A stretch of DNA of 64,000 nt. Source: Roseateles sp. GTDB taxonomy: Bacteria; Pseudomonadota; Gammaproteobacteria; Burkholderiales; Burkholderiaceae. The DNA is taken from contig JAFAMW010000064.1 in assembly GCA_019232985.1 (NCBI GenBank), positions 1 through 64,000 of the forward strand, read 5' to 3'. The notes below the pieces were generated by a model. That model had not been told where the DNA came from and made no database searches. It worked only from the letters and a program-made list of their open reading frames with translations. Numbering within the stretch: the first letter of the stretch is position 1; every line of letters starts with the position of its first letter. Position numbers and translations under genes: made by a program. Below are positions 46,946 through 55,300 of the stretch, one piece after another.

Positions 46946-47815
46946 ATGTTGACGAGTGGCCGTTTCCCCCACCACCCGGACCGCCGCCAGCTGTGCGCGG
47001 CGGGCCTCGCCTCGCTGTTGTTGCCGGCCGGCGCCGACGCGGGCGGCGGCGGCCCCGACGCGCTGCGCGGCGCGGCCGCGGCCGAGCTCGGCGCGACGGG
47101 CCGGTTGCGCGCGGCGATCAACCTCGGCAACCCGATCCTCGCGTGCCGCGGCGAGCGCCCGGGCGCGCCGCTCGGCGTGTCGGTCGACCTCGCGCGCGAG
47201 GCCGCGCAGCGCCTCGGGCTCGCGCTCGAGCTGATCGAGTTCGACGCGGCCGGCAAGGTCGTCGAGGCCGTCAAGGCGCGGACGGTCGACCTCGCGTTCG
47301 TCGCGATCGACCCGGTGCGCGGCGCCGACATGGACTACACGGCGCCCTACGTGATCATCGAGGGCGCCTACCTCGTGCGCGCCGATTCGCCGCTGCAGCG
47401 CAACGAGGAGGTCGACCGCGCGGGCACGCGCATCGTCGTCGGCCGCGGCAGCGCCTACGACCTCTACCTGACGCGCGCGATCGCGCACGCGAGCCTCGTG
47501 CGCGCGCCGACCTCGCCGGCCGTCACGGACCTGTTCCTCGCCGAGCATTACGAGGTCGCGGCCGGCGTCAAGCAGCAGCTCGAGGCGGACATGCGCCGGC
47601 TCGCGGCGGCCGGCGGTGCTGCGCCCGCGCTGCGCCTGCTGCCGGGCCGCTTCATGGCAATCGAGCAGGCGATGGCCGTGCCCAAGGGCCGTGCCGACGC
47701 GCAGGCCTGGCTCGGCGACTTCGTCGAGGCGATGAAGCGCAGCGGCTTCGTCGCGGCGAGCCTCGCGAAGCACCGCGTCGAGGGCGCGACGGTCGCGCCC
47801 GCACGCGCAGGCTGA
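46946..47815 (+). CDS. Periplasmic amino-acid-type substrate-binding protein
   Basis: Solute-binding protein family 3, 289 residues. An export signal with double arginine (DRRQLCAAGLASLLLP) suggests Sec or Tat export. The mature part shows the family segments GRLRAAINLGNP, GVSVDLAREAAQRLGLALELI, VDLAFVAIDPVRGADMDYTAPYV and the second-lobe VVGRGSAYDLYL. No permease or ATPase gene is next to it, so it may serve a distant transporter or act as a sensor partner. A second, damaged binding-protein gene follows. Confidence 0.85.
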   Translation: MLTSGRFPHHPDRRQLCAAGLASLLLPAGADAGGGGPDALRGAAAAELGATGRLRAAINLGNPILACRGERPGAPLGVSVDLAREAAQRLGLALELIEFDAAGKVVEAVKARTVDLAFVAIDPVRGADMDYTAPYVIIEGAYLVRADSPLQRNEEVDRAGTRIVVGRGSAYDLYLTRAIAHASLVRAPTSPAVTDLFLAEHYEVAAGVKQQLEADMRRLAAAGGAAPALRLLPGRFMAIEQAMAVPKGRADAQAWLGDFVEAMKRSGFVAASLAKHRVEGATVAPARAG

Positions 47816-47910
47816 GCCGCGTCGAACGGCTCGCTTGCGACGGCCTTTCGAGTGTTTTTCGGCTCGGCATCGGCGCGCGTCGCGCCGCCGCCGCCCCCTA
47901 TCATCACCCG

Positions 47911-48721
47911 ATGCTACGCGCCTCGGCGCTCTGCGCCGCACTTCTGATTTGCGCCCCGCGCCTCGGCGTCGCCGCGCCTCGGCGTCGCCGCGCCCGGACC
48001 GCCCTGCGCGGGGCCGCTGCGCGTCGCGATGTCGTCGATGCCGGACGCGCGCCAGGTCGATACGACGCCGGCCCGGCATGTGCTCGACGCCCTGGTGGCC
48101 GAATGGGGCCGGCGTGCACGGGTCGAGATGGCCCAGCAATGGATGCCGCGCGTGCGTGCGTTCTCCGAGCTGCGCGGCGGCAACGTCGACGTCGTGCCGA
48201 TGGCAACGCGCGCGTCCGAGCGCGACGCCTACGCTGAACTCGTCGTGATGGGCCGCATGAAGGCGATGCTGATCCTGCGCAAGGACGCCGCCCGGGTCCC
48301 CGACTCCGAGGCGGCCATGCTCGCGAGCGACCTGCGCGTGATCGTGGTGCGCAGCCAGGAATTCGGCGCGCGCTGGGCCCGCATCCGCGCCGCGCTCCAG
48401 CAGGCGGGCCGGCTCGAGATCGTCGGCGACCACCTCGCCGCCGTGCGCATGCTCAAGGCGCACCGCGCGGACGCGATCTTCGGCCCGCCGGTGTTCTTCT
48501 CCCCGACGCTCGCCGACGAAGGCCACGTCGGCATGGTGCGCATCGTCGACGCCCAACTCGCCGAACCCACCGACGAGGGTTTCTACGTCAGCCGCCGCCT
48601 GCCCAAGGCCTGCCGCGCGCGCCTGCGCGACGCCGGTGCCGAGCTGCGCCGCAGCGGCTTTTACCGGGACCTGTTGACGCGCGAGGTCGCGCCGGACGAC
48701 CGCGCCGCCTTCGTCGAATGA
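47911..48721 (+). pseudogene. Binding-protein-like gene frameshifted by a 16-bp duplication
   Basis: From ATG 47911 the frame encodes a clear signal peptide (MLRASALCAALLICAPRLG), then is thrown out of frame by a 16-bp tandem duplication at 47957-47988. The rest is in another frame to the stop at 48721 and looks like a family 3 solute-binding domain (RHVLDALVAEWG, VDVVPMATRASERDAY, AIFGPPVFFSP). Deleting one copy joins the two parts as ..GVAAPGPPCAGPLRVAMSSM.., a normal mature start. An ATG at 48029 could still start a 230-residue product, but it would lack the export signal. A sequencing error is possible but an exact duplication argues against a simple miscall. Confidence 0.75.
47957..47988. 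repeat. 16-bp tandem duplication
   Basis: CGCGCCTCGGCGTCGC occurs twice in a row (47957-47972 and 47973-47988) and is followed by a partial third copy, CGCGCC. Because 16 is not a multiple of three, it breaks the reading frame of the surrounding gene. Confidence 0.9.
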
Positions 48722-48727
48722 AGCGGG

Positions 48728-49465
48728 TCAGCGGACGCCGGCGTCCTGCTCGGGCGCCGCGGCGTCGGCCTCGACCGCGCGGCGTGCGCCGGTGAAGCGC
48801 TTGGCCCAGTAGGCGTCGCGCATGTCCTCGACGCGGATCGCCGCGCCGGTGCGCGGCGCGTGGATGAACTTGCCCTCGCCGACGTAGATGCCGACGTGGG
48901 AGAAGGTCGCGCGCATGGTGTTGAAGAACACCAGGTCGCCGGGCTTGAGGTCGGTCTGCTTGATCGGCAGCAGGCTCGAGAGGCGCGCCTGCTCGTCGGC
49001 GCGGCGCGGCAGCACGAGGCCCAGGCTCTTTTCGAAGATGTAGCGCGTGAAGCCGCTGCAGTCGAAGCCGTTCTCGATCGAGTTACCGCCGTGCGTGTAA
49101 CGCACGCCGAGGAAGTTCATCGCCGACAGCACGAGCTCGGACGCCGAGTCGCGCACCGAGTCGAGCAGACGGCCGTCGCCGCCAGCCTGCGCCTTGACGA
49201 GCAGGCCCTTGTCGGCGAGGAAGCGGCTGACCGCGTCGGCGCTACCGCCCGTGGCGGCCGGCGTCGCGGCGGCGGCCGGCTTGTCGGCGGCCGCGTGCAT
49301 CAGGCTCTGGCCGTAGGCGCCGGTGACCATGCCGGCGGGCGGCTGGGCCGCGCCCGTCTGCGCCTGGGCGAGCAGGCAGCCGGCCGCGCACAGACCGCAC
49401 AGCCAGGCCTGGGGCCGGACGAGCAGGGCAAGGGCAGAGAAGGGCTGTTGTCGCTGGATGGGCAT
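48728..49465 (-). CDS. NlpC/P60 family cell-wall peptidase
   Basis: Exported cysteine peptidase of 245 residues that likely cuts peptidoglycan stem peptides. Signal peptide (about 1-41, WLCGLCAAGCLLAQAQ), an Ala-rich spacer, then the NlpC/P60 domain (about 110-225) with the catalytic C136 in NGFDCSGFTRYIF, H190 in FSHVGIYVG and H202 in KFIHAPRTG. The start at 49465 is preferred to an in-frame one at 49501 because it begins the signal peptide. It converges with the damaged binding-protein gene, six bases apart. Confidence 0.9.
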   Translation of the reverse strand: MPIQRQQPFSALALLVRPQAWLCGLCAAGCLLAQAQTGAAQPPAGMVTGAYGQSLMHAAADKPAAAATPAATGGSADAVSRFLADKGLLVKAQAGGDGRLLDSVRDSASELVLSAMNFLGVRYTHGGNSIENGFDCSGFTRYIFEKSLGLVLPRRADEQARLSSLLPIKQTDLKPGDLVFFNTMRATFSHVGIYVGEGKFIHAPRTGAAIRVEDMRDAYWAKRFTGARRAVEADAAAPEQDAGVR

Positions 49466-49501
49466 GACGTTCGGGGCGCAATCTACGGGGCTGCCGAACA
49501 A

Positions 49502-49746
49502 AGCGTCAAGCCAAGAGCGCGTAAAGCCGGTAAGAACCGCGGGTAAGTCCTTGGTTTTACAGGCCAGGCGCTATTGGACCACAAAGCGGCCGCGACGTCC
49601 GTCCCGTGCCCGGGCGGCAGGATCCAAAAGTCGTGTCAGAGCGTGAACAAGTTCCTTGGCGTCCGGCGGGGGGCGGGCGCATGCTACGGCCTGCAGCGAT
49701 TGAGTGCCGCTGCTCGTGAATCCTCAAGTCGTTACAGACTTTATCG
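49502..49746 (+). other. Gene-free stretch ending in a terminator, possible small RNA
   Basis: About 375 bases (49466-49841) separate the divergent NlpC and MFS genes. I found no coding region and no tRNA in it. A strong plus-strand terminator at 49747-49782 closes this stretch but no annotated gene feeds it. A small RNA, or an attenuated leader of the MFS gene, is possible. Promoter elements could not be assigned. Confidence 0.35.
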
Positions 49747-49782
49747 AGCCCACCCCAAGCCAAGCTGGGTGGGCTTTTTTTT
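49747..49782 (+). terminator. Strong terminator without an obvious upstream gene
   Basis: A 9-bp stem AGCCCACCC/GGGTGGGCT with an 11-base loop is followed by eight T residues. It lies 60 bases before the MFS start and reads in the same direction. Confidence 0.9.
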
Positions 49783-49841
49783 GTCCGCGGGGCCGGTTCC
49801 ACGCCGTCACGGGCCGGGCTGGCCGCGAGAATCGGCGGGTC

Positions 49842-51284
49842 ATGCCGTCCGATGCCCCGCTCGTCACCCTCGACCCGGCGACGCGCCGTTTCCTGCCCTG
49901 GGTCGTCGCAGTCGGCTTTTTCATGCAGGCGCTCGACGTGACGATCCTGAACACGGCGCTGCCGAGCATGGCCGCCGCGCTCGGCGAGAGCCCGCTGCGC
50001 ATGCAGGGCGCCGTCGTCGCCTACCTGCTCACGGTCGCGATGCTGATCCCGGCCTCGGGCTGGCTTGGCGACCGCTTCGGCACGCGCCGCGTGTTCGTGC
50101 TCGCGATCGTGCTGTTCAGCGCGGGCTCGGCCGCCTGCGCGTGGAGCCCGAGCCTGCGCCTGCTGGTCGCCGCGCGCGTGCTGCAGGGCGTCGGCGGCGC
50201 GATGCTCGTGCCGGTCGGGCGCCTCGCGGTGCTGCGCGCGTTCCCCGGCGACGCCTTCCTGCCGGTCATGAGCTTCATCGCGATCCCGAGCCTGGTCGGC
50301 CCGCTGCTGGGCCCGGCGCTCGGCGGCTTCCTGTCCGAGTACCTGTCCTGGCACTGGATCTTCCTGATCAACCTGCCGGTCGGCGCGGTCGGCGTGCTCG
50401 CGGCGCTGCGCTTCATGCCGCAGATCCGCGGCATCGCGGCCTACGCGTTCGACTGGGCCGGCTTCGCGCTGTTCAGCGGCGGCCTCGTGCTGAGCTCGCT
50501 CGCGCTCCAGGGCTTGGGCGAGCACATGGTGTCGACGGCGATCTCGGTGATGAGCCTGGCGGCCGGTGCGGCGCTGCTCGCGGCCTACTGGCTGCACGCG
50601 GCGCGCACGCCGCGGCCGCTGTTCGAGCTCTCGCTGTTCACGATCCCGAACTACCGCATCGGCCTGCTCGGCAATGTGTTCGCGCGCCTGGGCAGCGGTG
50701 CGACGCCGTTCCTGATGCCGCTGTTCCTGCAGCTGGGCCTCGGTCTTGCGCCGAGCACGGCCGGCCTGTTCATGGTGCCCTCGGTCGTCGGCGCGATGCT
50801 GACCAAGACGCTTGCGACCCAGCTGATCCAGCGCGTCGGCTACCGCCGCGTGCTGGTCTGGAACACCGTGCTCGTCGGCGCGCTGATCGCGAGCTTCGCG
50901 CTGATCGAGCGCGACGCGTCGCCGTGGCGGCTCGGCGCCCAGCTGATCGTCTACGGCGTCTTCAACTCGCTGCAGTTCACGGCCATGAACACGCTGACGC
51001 TGGGCGCGCTCGACGCGCCGCGCGCGAGCAGCGGCAACAGCCTGCTGACCGTCGTGATGCAGCTGTCGATGAGCCTCGGCGTCGCGAGCTCGAGCCTGTT
51101 CCTGCTGCTGTACTCGGGCGTACCGGTCGGCCGCTCGACGCAGGGCGTCGACCTGATGCCCGCGTTCCACTGGACCTTCGTGTCGGTCGGGCTGATGGCG
51201 ATGCTCGCGGCCTTCATCTTCGCGCAGCTGCGCGACGACACGCCGCACGCGGCCGTCACGCCGCATGGGCTCGCGGAGGACTAG
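49842..51284 (+). CDS. DHA2-family MFS multidrug exporter
   Basis: Inner-membrane proton antiporter of 480 residues, EmrB/QacA (MdtD-like) type. The family signs are FFMQALDVTILNTALPSMA in helix 1, the loop WLGDRFGTRRVFV after helix 2 (motif A), RVLQGVGGAMLVPVGR (motif B), and GPLLGPALGGFL (motif C). About 13-14 hydrophobic segments are visible. There is no EmrA-type adaptor nearby. The ATG at 49842 begins MPSDAPLVTL; the longer frame upstream crosses the terminator and is unlikely. The substrate is unknown. Confidence 0.9.
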   Translation: MPSDAPLVTLDPATRRFLPWVVAVGFFMQALDVTILNTALPSMAAALGESPLRMQGAVVAYLLTVAMLIPASGWLGDRFGTRRVFVLAIVLFSAGSAACAWSPSLRLLVAARVLQGVGGAMLVPVGRLAVLRAFPGDAFLPVMSFIAIPSLVGPLLGPALGGFLSEYLSWHWIFLINLPVGAVGVLAALRFMPQIRGIAAYAFDWAGFALFSGGLVLSSLALQGLGEHMVSTAISVMSLAAGAALLAAYWLHAARTPRPLFELSLFTIPNYRIGLLGNVFARLGSGATPFLMPLFLQLGLGLAPSTAGLFMVPSVVGAMLTKTLATQLIQRVGYRRVLVWNTVLVGALIASFALIERDASPWRLGAQLIVYGVFNSLQFTAMNTLTLGALDAPRASSGNSLLTVVMQLSMSLGVASSSLFLLLYSGVPVGRSTQGVDLMPAFHWTFVSVGLMAMLAAFIFAQLRDDTPHAAVTPHGLAED

Positions 51285-51337
51285 CATCCGCGGGCGGCCA
51301 GGCCGGCTGCATCATTATCAACACCAAGGAGTTCTCG

Positions 51338-51760
51338 ATGGGATTGTTGGATTCGCTGCTCGGCGCGGCGTCGCAGGCGATGGGCGGTCAGCAGGCGCAG
51401 GCCGGCTCGCCGTGGGTCGGCATGATCAGCACGGTGCTGGGCAGCGGCTCGGTCCAGGGCGGCCTCGGCGGCGTGCTCCAGCAGCTCCAGGCCAACGGCC
51501 TCGGCGACCATGTCGCGTCGTGGCTGTCGGCCGAGACGAACCGTCAGATCTCGCCCGACGAGATCAATCAGGCGCTCGGCGGCGCGGGCGGCCTGATCGC
51601 CCAGCTCGCCCAGCACGCGGGCACGACGCCGGAGGTCGCGAGCGCGCAGCTGAGCCAATGGCTGCCGCATATCGTCGACCACCTGTCGCCGAACGGCCAG
51701 CTGCCCGACCTCGGCAGCCTCGGCGGCCTGCTCGGCCAGCTGGCCAAACCCGCTGCCTGA
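51338..51760 (+). CDS. YidB/DUF937 family protein
   Basis: Small protein of 140 residues, Gly/Leu/Gln-rich, of the YidB (DUF937) family; function unknown. Typical segments are MGLLDSLLGAASQ, the central GLGDHVASWLS and ISPDEINQALG, and a Gly-rich end. It has a strong AAGGAG ribosome site and lies 53 bases after the MFS gene. No signal peptide or membrane helix is seen. Its 3-prime side carries a dispersed repeat. Confidence 0.88.
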   Translation: MGLLDSLLGAASQAMGGQQAQAGSPWVGMISTVLGSGSVQGGLGGVLQQLQANGLGDHVASWLSAETNRQISPDEINQALGGAGGLIAQLAQHAGTTPEVASAQLSQWLPHIVDHLSPNGQLPDLGSLGGLLGQLAKPAA

Positions 51761-51769
51761 TAGCGGAGG

Positions 51770-51880
51770 GCCTTCGGGCCGAGCGCCGGGCCGCCCCAAG
51801 CCGGCCCCCCCGGGCGGCGCCAGCGGCTCGACGCCGCAGGCGCCGTCGTCCCCTCGGGGGACCGACCAGCCCCGTGCGCG
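51770..51880 (-). repeat. Dispersed GC-rich repeat, copy after yidB
   Basis: Non-coding. Its reverse complement matches the paaD-paaE gap over several blocks (for example CCCCCGAGGGGACGA and GCGGCGTCGAGCCG). It contains a 22-base exact match, in inverted orientation, to the insertion in thrC (51783-51804 against 59135-59156). Confidence 0.65.
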
Positions 51881-51881
51881 T

Positions 51882-52742
51882 TCAGCGCCGCGGGGCTGGG
51901 CGAGGGGCGGCTTTGAAATCCGCTTCGAGGAAGCGCAGTACGCTGTCCTCGGTGTGGTCGCCGATCACGTGGTGCGCGCTCGCGCGCACCGCCTCGATCG
52001 CGTTGCCGACCGCGATCGCGCGGTCGGCCGCGCGCAGCATGCTGAGGTCGTTCACATGGTCGCCGAACGCGACGAGCTCGCGCTCGGCGAGGCCGTAGCG
52101 CTGGACCAGCGTGCGGATCGCCTGGGCCTTGCTCGCGCGCCGGTCGTGGATGTTAAGCCAGGGCCAGCCCGGCATGTAGAGGTCCTCGGCGAGGTGCATC
52201 TCGACCGCGTCGCCGCAGAGCTCGGCGACCGCGTCGCGCAGCGCCGCGAGCGGCGCGTGCGCGCCGATCACCATGAAGGTCACGGCCGGGTCGCCGAGCA
52301 CGTCGGCGATGCGCTCGGCGTGGCGCAGCCGCGGGTCGCCGTTGCGCTGGCGCTCCTCGACGAAGCGGCGCTGGCCCTCGTTGTCGATGCGCTCGTAGAA
52401 CAGCTGGTCGCCCTTGGGGCCATGCGTGAGCACGAAGGGCGCGAAGCCGTGGCGCGCGACGAGCTCGTGCAGCGCGCCGGCGAGCGCCGGGTCCATCGCG
52501 TTGACGAGCTCGTGGCGGCCCGTGAGCGCGTCGCTCAGGTAGGCGCCATTCGACGAGATCACGGGCAGGCGCAGCGGCAGGCCCGCGACGATCTGGCGGA
52601 TCGAGACCACGTGGCGCGCGCTCGCGACCGTGAACTGCAGGCCCTCGTCGAGCAGGCGCGCGAGGCCCTCGCGCGTCGCCGGCGAGAGCGCGGCCTCGCG
52701 GTTCAGCAGGGTGCCGTCAAGATCGGATACGTACAGCGTCAC
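51882..52742 (-). CDS. Cof-type HAD-IIB phosphatase
   Basis: Cytoplasmic sugar- or flavin-phosphate type phosphatase of 286 residues. HAD motif I is VSDLDGTLLNRE at the very start, motif II a threonine/serine in TVASAR, motif III has the Lys in RRASKAQAI, and motif IV is FGDHVNDLSML. An alpha/beta cap lies between motifs II and III, as in Cof/YbiV proteins. The start codon is GTG (52742). The substrate is not predictable. The phoH gene precedes it on the minus strand by 18 bases, so the two may be cotranscribed. Confidence 0.9.
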   Translation of the reverse strand: MTLYVSDLDGTLLNREAALSPATREGLARLLDEGLQFTVASARHVVSIRQIVAGLPLRLPVISSNGAYLSDALTGRHELVNAMDPALAGALHELVARHGFAPFVLTHGPKGDQLFYERIDNEGQRRFVEERQRNGDPRLRHAERIADVLGDPAVTFMVIGAHAPLAALRDAVAELCGDAVEMHLAEDLYMPGWPWLNIHDRRASKAQAIRTLVQRYGLAERELVAFGDHVNDLSMLRAADRAIAVGNAIEAVRASAHHVIGDHTEDSVLRFLEADFKAAPRPAPRR

Positions 52743-52760
52743 GGAACAGCGTCGCCCCCA

Positions 52761-54479
52761 TCACAGCACGTCCGAGGCGAAGTCGGCGAGGCGCGAGCGT
52801 TCGCCGCGCGCGAGCGTGATATGGCCCGAATGGGCCCAGCCCTTGAACTTGTCGACCGCGTAGGTCAGGCCCGAACTGCCCTCGGTCAGGTAGGGTGTGT
52901 CGATCTGCGACAGATTGCCCAGGCAGACGATCTTAGTGCCCGGGCCCGCGCGCGTGACGAGCGTCTTCATCTGCTTGGGCGTGAGGTTCTGCGCCTCGTC
53001 GATGATCACGAACTTGTTCAGGAAGGTGCGCCCGCGCATGAAGTTCAGGCTCTTGATCTTGATCTTGCTGCGCACGAGGTCGTTGGTCGCCGCGCGGCCC
53101 CATTCGCCGGCCGTCGTGTCGCCGCGCGCGAGCACCTCGAGGTTGTCGTCGAGCGCGCCCATCCAGGGGCTCATCTTTTCCTCTTCGGTGCCGGGCAGGA
53201 AGCCGATGTCCTCGCCGACCGGCACGGTCACGCGCGTGACGATGATCTCGGTGTAGCGACGCTCGTCGAGCACCTGCGACAGGCCGGCCGCGAGCGTGAG
53301 CAGGGTCTTGCCGGTGCCGGCCGTGCCGGTCAGGGTGACGAAGTCGCACTCGGGGTCGAGCAGCAGGTTCAGCGCGAAGTTCTGCTCGCGGTTGCGCGCC
53401 GTCACGCCCCAGACGCTGTGCTTCTGGTTGCCGTAGTCCTTGAGCGTGCGCAGCACCGCGGTCTTGCCGGTGATCTCGAGCACCTTCGCGTACAGCGGCG
53501 TCGCGCCGGGCGCCTCGAGGTAGACGAACTCGTTGATCAGCAGCGAGGGCACGAGCGGCCCGCTGATGCGGTAGAAGGTCGTGCCGCCCTGGCTCCAGCT
53601 CTCCATGGTCTTGCCATGGCGCTCCCAGAAGTCGGCGGGCAGGGCCTGCACGCCGTTGTAGAGCAGGTCCGAGTCCTCGAGCGTCTTGTCGTTGCGGTAG
53701 TCCTCGGCCGCGAGGCCCAGCGCGCGGGCCTTGATGCGCATATTGATGTCCTTGGACACCAGCACGACTTCGCGGCCCGGGTATTGGTTCTTGAGCGCCT
53801 GGACGACGCCGAGGATCTGGTTGTCGGCCTTGCCCTGCGGCAGGCCCTGGGGCAGCGGCATCTCGACGAGCTGGGTCTGGAAGAACAGCTTGCCGCCAGC
53901 CTCGCGGTGGCCGGTGCCGTCGAGCGCGAGGCCCTTGCTCATCTCCTCGACGCTGCTGCTCGCGAGCGAGGCGGCGAGCGCGTCGAGCTCGCGGCTGACC
54001 TGGCGCACGTTGCGCGCGACCTCGGTCATGCCCTTCTTGTGCCCGTCGAGCTCCTCGAGCGTGATCATCGGCAGGTAGACGTCGTGTTCCTCGAAGCGGA
54101 ACAGGCTCATCGGGTCGTGCATCAGCACGTTGGTGTCGAGCACGAAGAGCTTGGCGACGCCCGGCGCCGCGCGCTTGACGGGCTTGCGCGCGGACTTCGC
54201 GGCGACGCTCGCCGCGGGCGCGGCGACCGGCGGCACGGCGCTGACGGCCGGGCGCACGGCCGGTTTGTACAGCGCCGGCAGCGGCGCGCCGGCGGCCGGC
54301 GAACTCGCGGCGAGCTTGAGCAGCGGCGCACCATGCGGCGCTGCGATGTCGTCGGAAGGATCGGGACGCGGGCTCGACGCTTTGGTCGAGGCCTTCGGTT
54401 TGCTGACCGCCAACTGGGTGGCAAAGGCGGAGGACTCTAGGCGACTGGCGCGCTTGCTCGGGGCTTTGGGCAGTGGCAT
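52761..54479 (-). CDS. phoH: PIN domain-PhoH ATPase fusion
   Basis: Protein of 572 residues with an N-terminal PIN ribonuclease domain (about 110-270) and a C-terminal PhoH AAA-like ATPase/helicase domain. The PIN part shows acidic residues in KLFVLDTNVLMHDP, TLEELDGHKKG and VVLVSKDINMRIKA. PhoH has Walker A TGTAGTGKTLL near 383, Walker B FVIIDEAQNLTP and the closing LGNLSQIDTPY. The N-terminal 100 residues are Pro/Ala/Lys-rich. PIN-PhoH proteins are implicated in RNA metabolism. The start at 54479 avoids a terminator further upstream. Confidence 0.92.
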   Translation of the reverse strand: MPLPKAPSKRASRLESSAFATQLAVSKPKASTKASSPRPDPSDDIAAPHGAPLLKLAASSPAAGAPLPALYKPAVRPAVSAVPPVAAPAASVAAKSARKPVKRAAPGVAKLFVLDTNVLMHDPMSLFRFEEHDVYLPMITLEELDGHKKGMTEVARNVRQVSRELDALAASLASSSVEEMSKGLALDGTGHREAGGKLFFQTQLVEMPLPQGLPQGKADNQILGVVQALKNQYPGREVVLVSKDINMRIKARALGLAAEDYRNDKTLEDSDLLYNGVQALPADFWERHGKTMESWSQGGTTFYRISGPLVPSLLINEFVYLEAPGATPLYAKVLEITGKTAVLRTLKDYGNQKHSVWGVTARNREQNFALNLLLDPECDFVTLTGTAGTGKTLLTLAAGLSQVLDERRYTEIIVTRVTVPVGEDIGFLPGTEEEKMSPWMGALDDNLEVLARGDTTAGEWGRAATNDLVRSKIKIKSLNFMRGRTFLNKFVIIDEAQNLTPKQMKTLVTRAGPGTKIVCLGNLSQIDTPYLTEGSSGLTYAVDKFKGWAHSGHITLARGERSRLADFASDVL

Positions 54480-54532
54480 GTGTGCAGTGAGGTCAGACAG
54501 GGGAGGGTGCCCGCCGCGCCCCCAGAAAAGCA

Positions 54533-54562
54533 AAAAGCCGCACAAGTCCTTGTGCGGCTTTT
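54533..54562 (-). terminator. Bidirectional terminator after bcp
   Basis: The arms 54533-54546 and 54549-54562 are perfect 14-base complements (AAAAGCCGCACAAG and its reverse) with a 2-base loop. T runs occur on both sides. It ends the bcp transcript and separates it from phoH. Confidence 0.93.
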
Positions 54563-54671
54563 CGGTTCGGGAGCTTCGATACTGCGTTCGGGCATGGCGC
54601 CGATTATGCACATCCGCAAGCCCCTTGGTGCAACGCGCTTGCAACAGCGCGTGCGCGGCGTCATCACGCCG

Positions 54672-55151
54672 TCAAGCGGCTTCCTTCTGGAGCGCCTTGA
54701 CGGCCTTGAGGACCTCGTCGACATGGCCGGCGACCTTGATGCCGCGCCACTCGGCGCGCAGCACGCCGCTCGGGTCGATCAGGAAGGTCGAGCGCTCGAT
54801 GCCCTTGACCTTCTTGCCGTACATGATCTTGTTCTTGACCACGCCGAACATGTGGCAGAGCTTTTCCTCGGTGTCGGCGATCAGCTCGAACGGGAGTTCG
54901 AGCGCCTGCTTGAACTTCTCGTGCGAGAGCATGTTGTCGCGCGACACGCCGAACACGACGGCGCCGGCCTTGACGAAGTCCTTGTGGCGGTCGCGGAACT
55001 GCATGGCTTCGGTCGTGCAGCCCGGCGTATGGTCCTTCGGGTAGAAGTAGAGTACGACCGACCGACCCTGGAAACTCTGAGGCGTGATCTTGGTGCCGCC
55101 GGTGGCAAGAGCTTCAATATCCGGGAGGGGTTTGTTGAGCGCTGGCGTCAT
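54672..55151 (-). CDS. bcp: Thioredoxin-dependent peroxiredoxin Bcp
   Basis: Reduces hydroperoxides. The 159 residues have the peroxiredoxin core YFYPKDHTPGCTTEAMQFRD with the peroxidatic cysteine C45. The resolving cysteine that E. coli-type enzymes have five residues later is methionine here (M50), so this is either a 1-Cys enzyme or one that uses another cysteine, possibly that in EEKLCHMFG. The C-terminal STFLIDPSGVLRAEW is typical. A TATAAT -10 lies on the minus strand at 55252-55257. A strong terminator follows the gene. Confidence 0.93.
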   Translation of the reverse strand: MTPALNKPLPDIEALATGGTKITPQSFQGRSVVLYFYPKDHTPGCTTEAMQFRDRHKDFVKAGAVVFGVSRDNMLSHEKFKQALELPFELIADTEEKLCHMFGVVKNKIMYGKKVKGIERSTFLIDPSGVLRAEWRGIKVAGHVDEVLKAVKALQKEAA

Positions 55152-55251
55152 GTGGCGTTTCGTGAATTGCGTGAATTCCGTCCGGTTGCAGCCTGTTCCG
55201 CCCGGCCCGAGGTCGGCCGGATCGGTCCTGACGTCCGGCCGATAGCCTAGC

Positions 55252-55257
55252 ATTATA
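55252..55257 (-). promoter_or_regulatory. -10 element for bcp
   Basis: On the minus strand the sequence reads TATAAT, an exact -10 consensus, about 100 bases before the bcp start. No good -35 was found at the normal distance, so activator help or an extended -10 is possible. Confidence 0.5.
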
Positions 55258-55300
55258 AGGGGAAAGGCTTTGCCCGCCCCGGCCGCCGCATTGGCGGCGC

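Noticed and set aside
48029..48721. Intact cytoplasmic protein starting at ATG 48029
   Set aside because: A binding-protein domain without a signal peptide is unlikely, and the signal peptide lies just upstream in another frame, separated by a 16-bp duplication.
49502..49746. tRNA gene in the gap before the MFS gene
   Set aside because: No T-loop or acceptor-stem pattern of a tRNA could be formed there.
49704..49841. Longer N-terminus for the MFS exporter
   Set aside because: It would read through a strong terminator. The ATG at 49842 directly precedes the first membrane helix.
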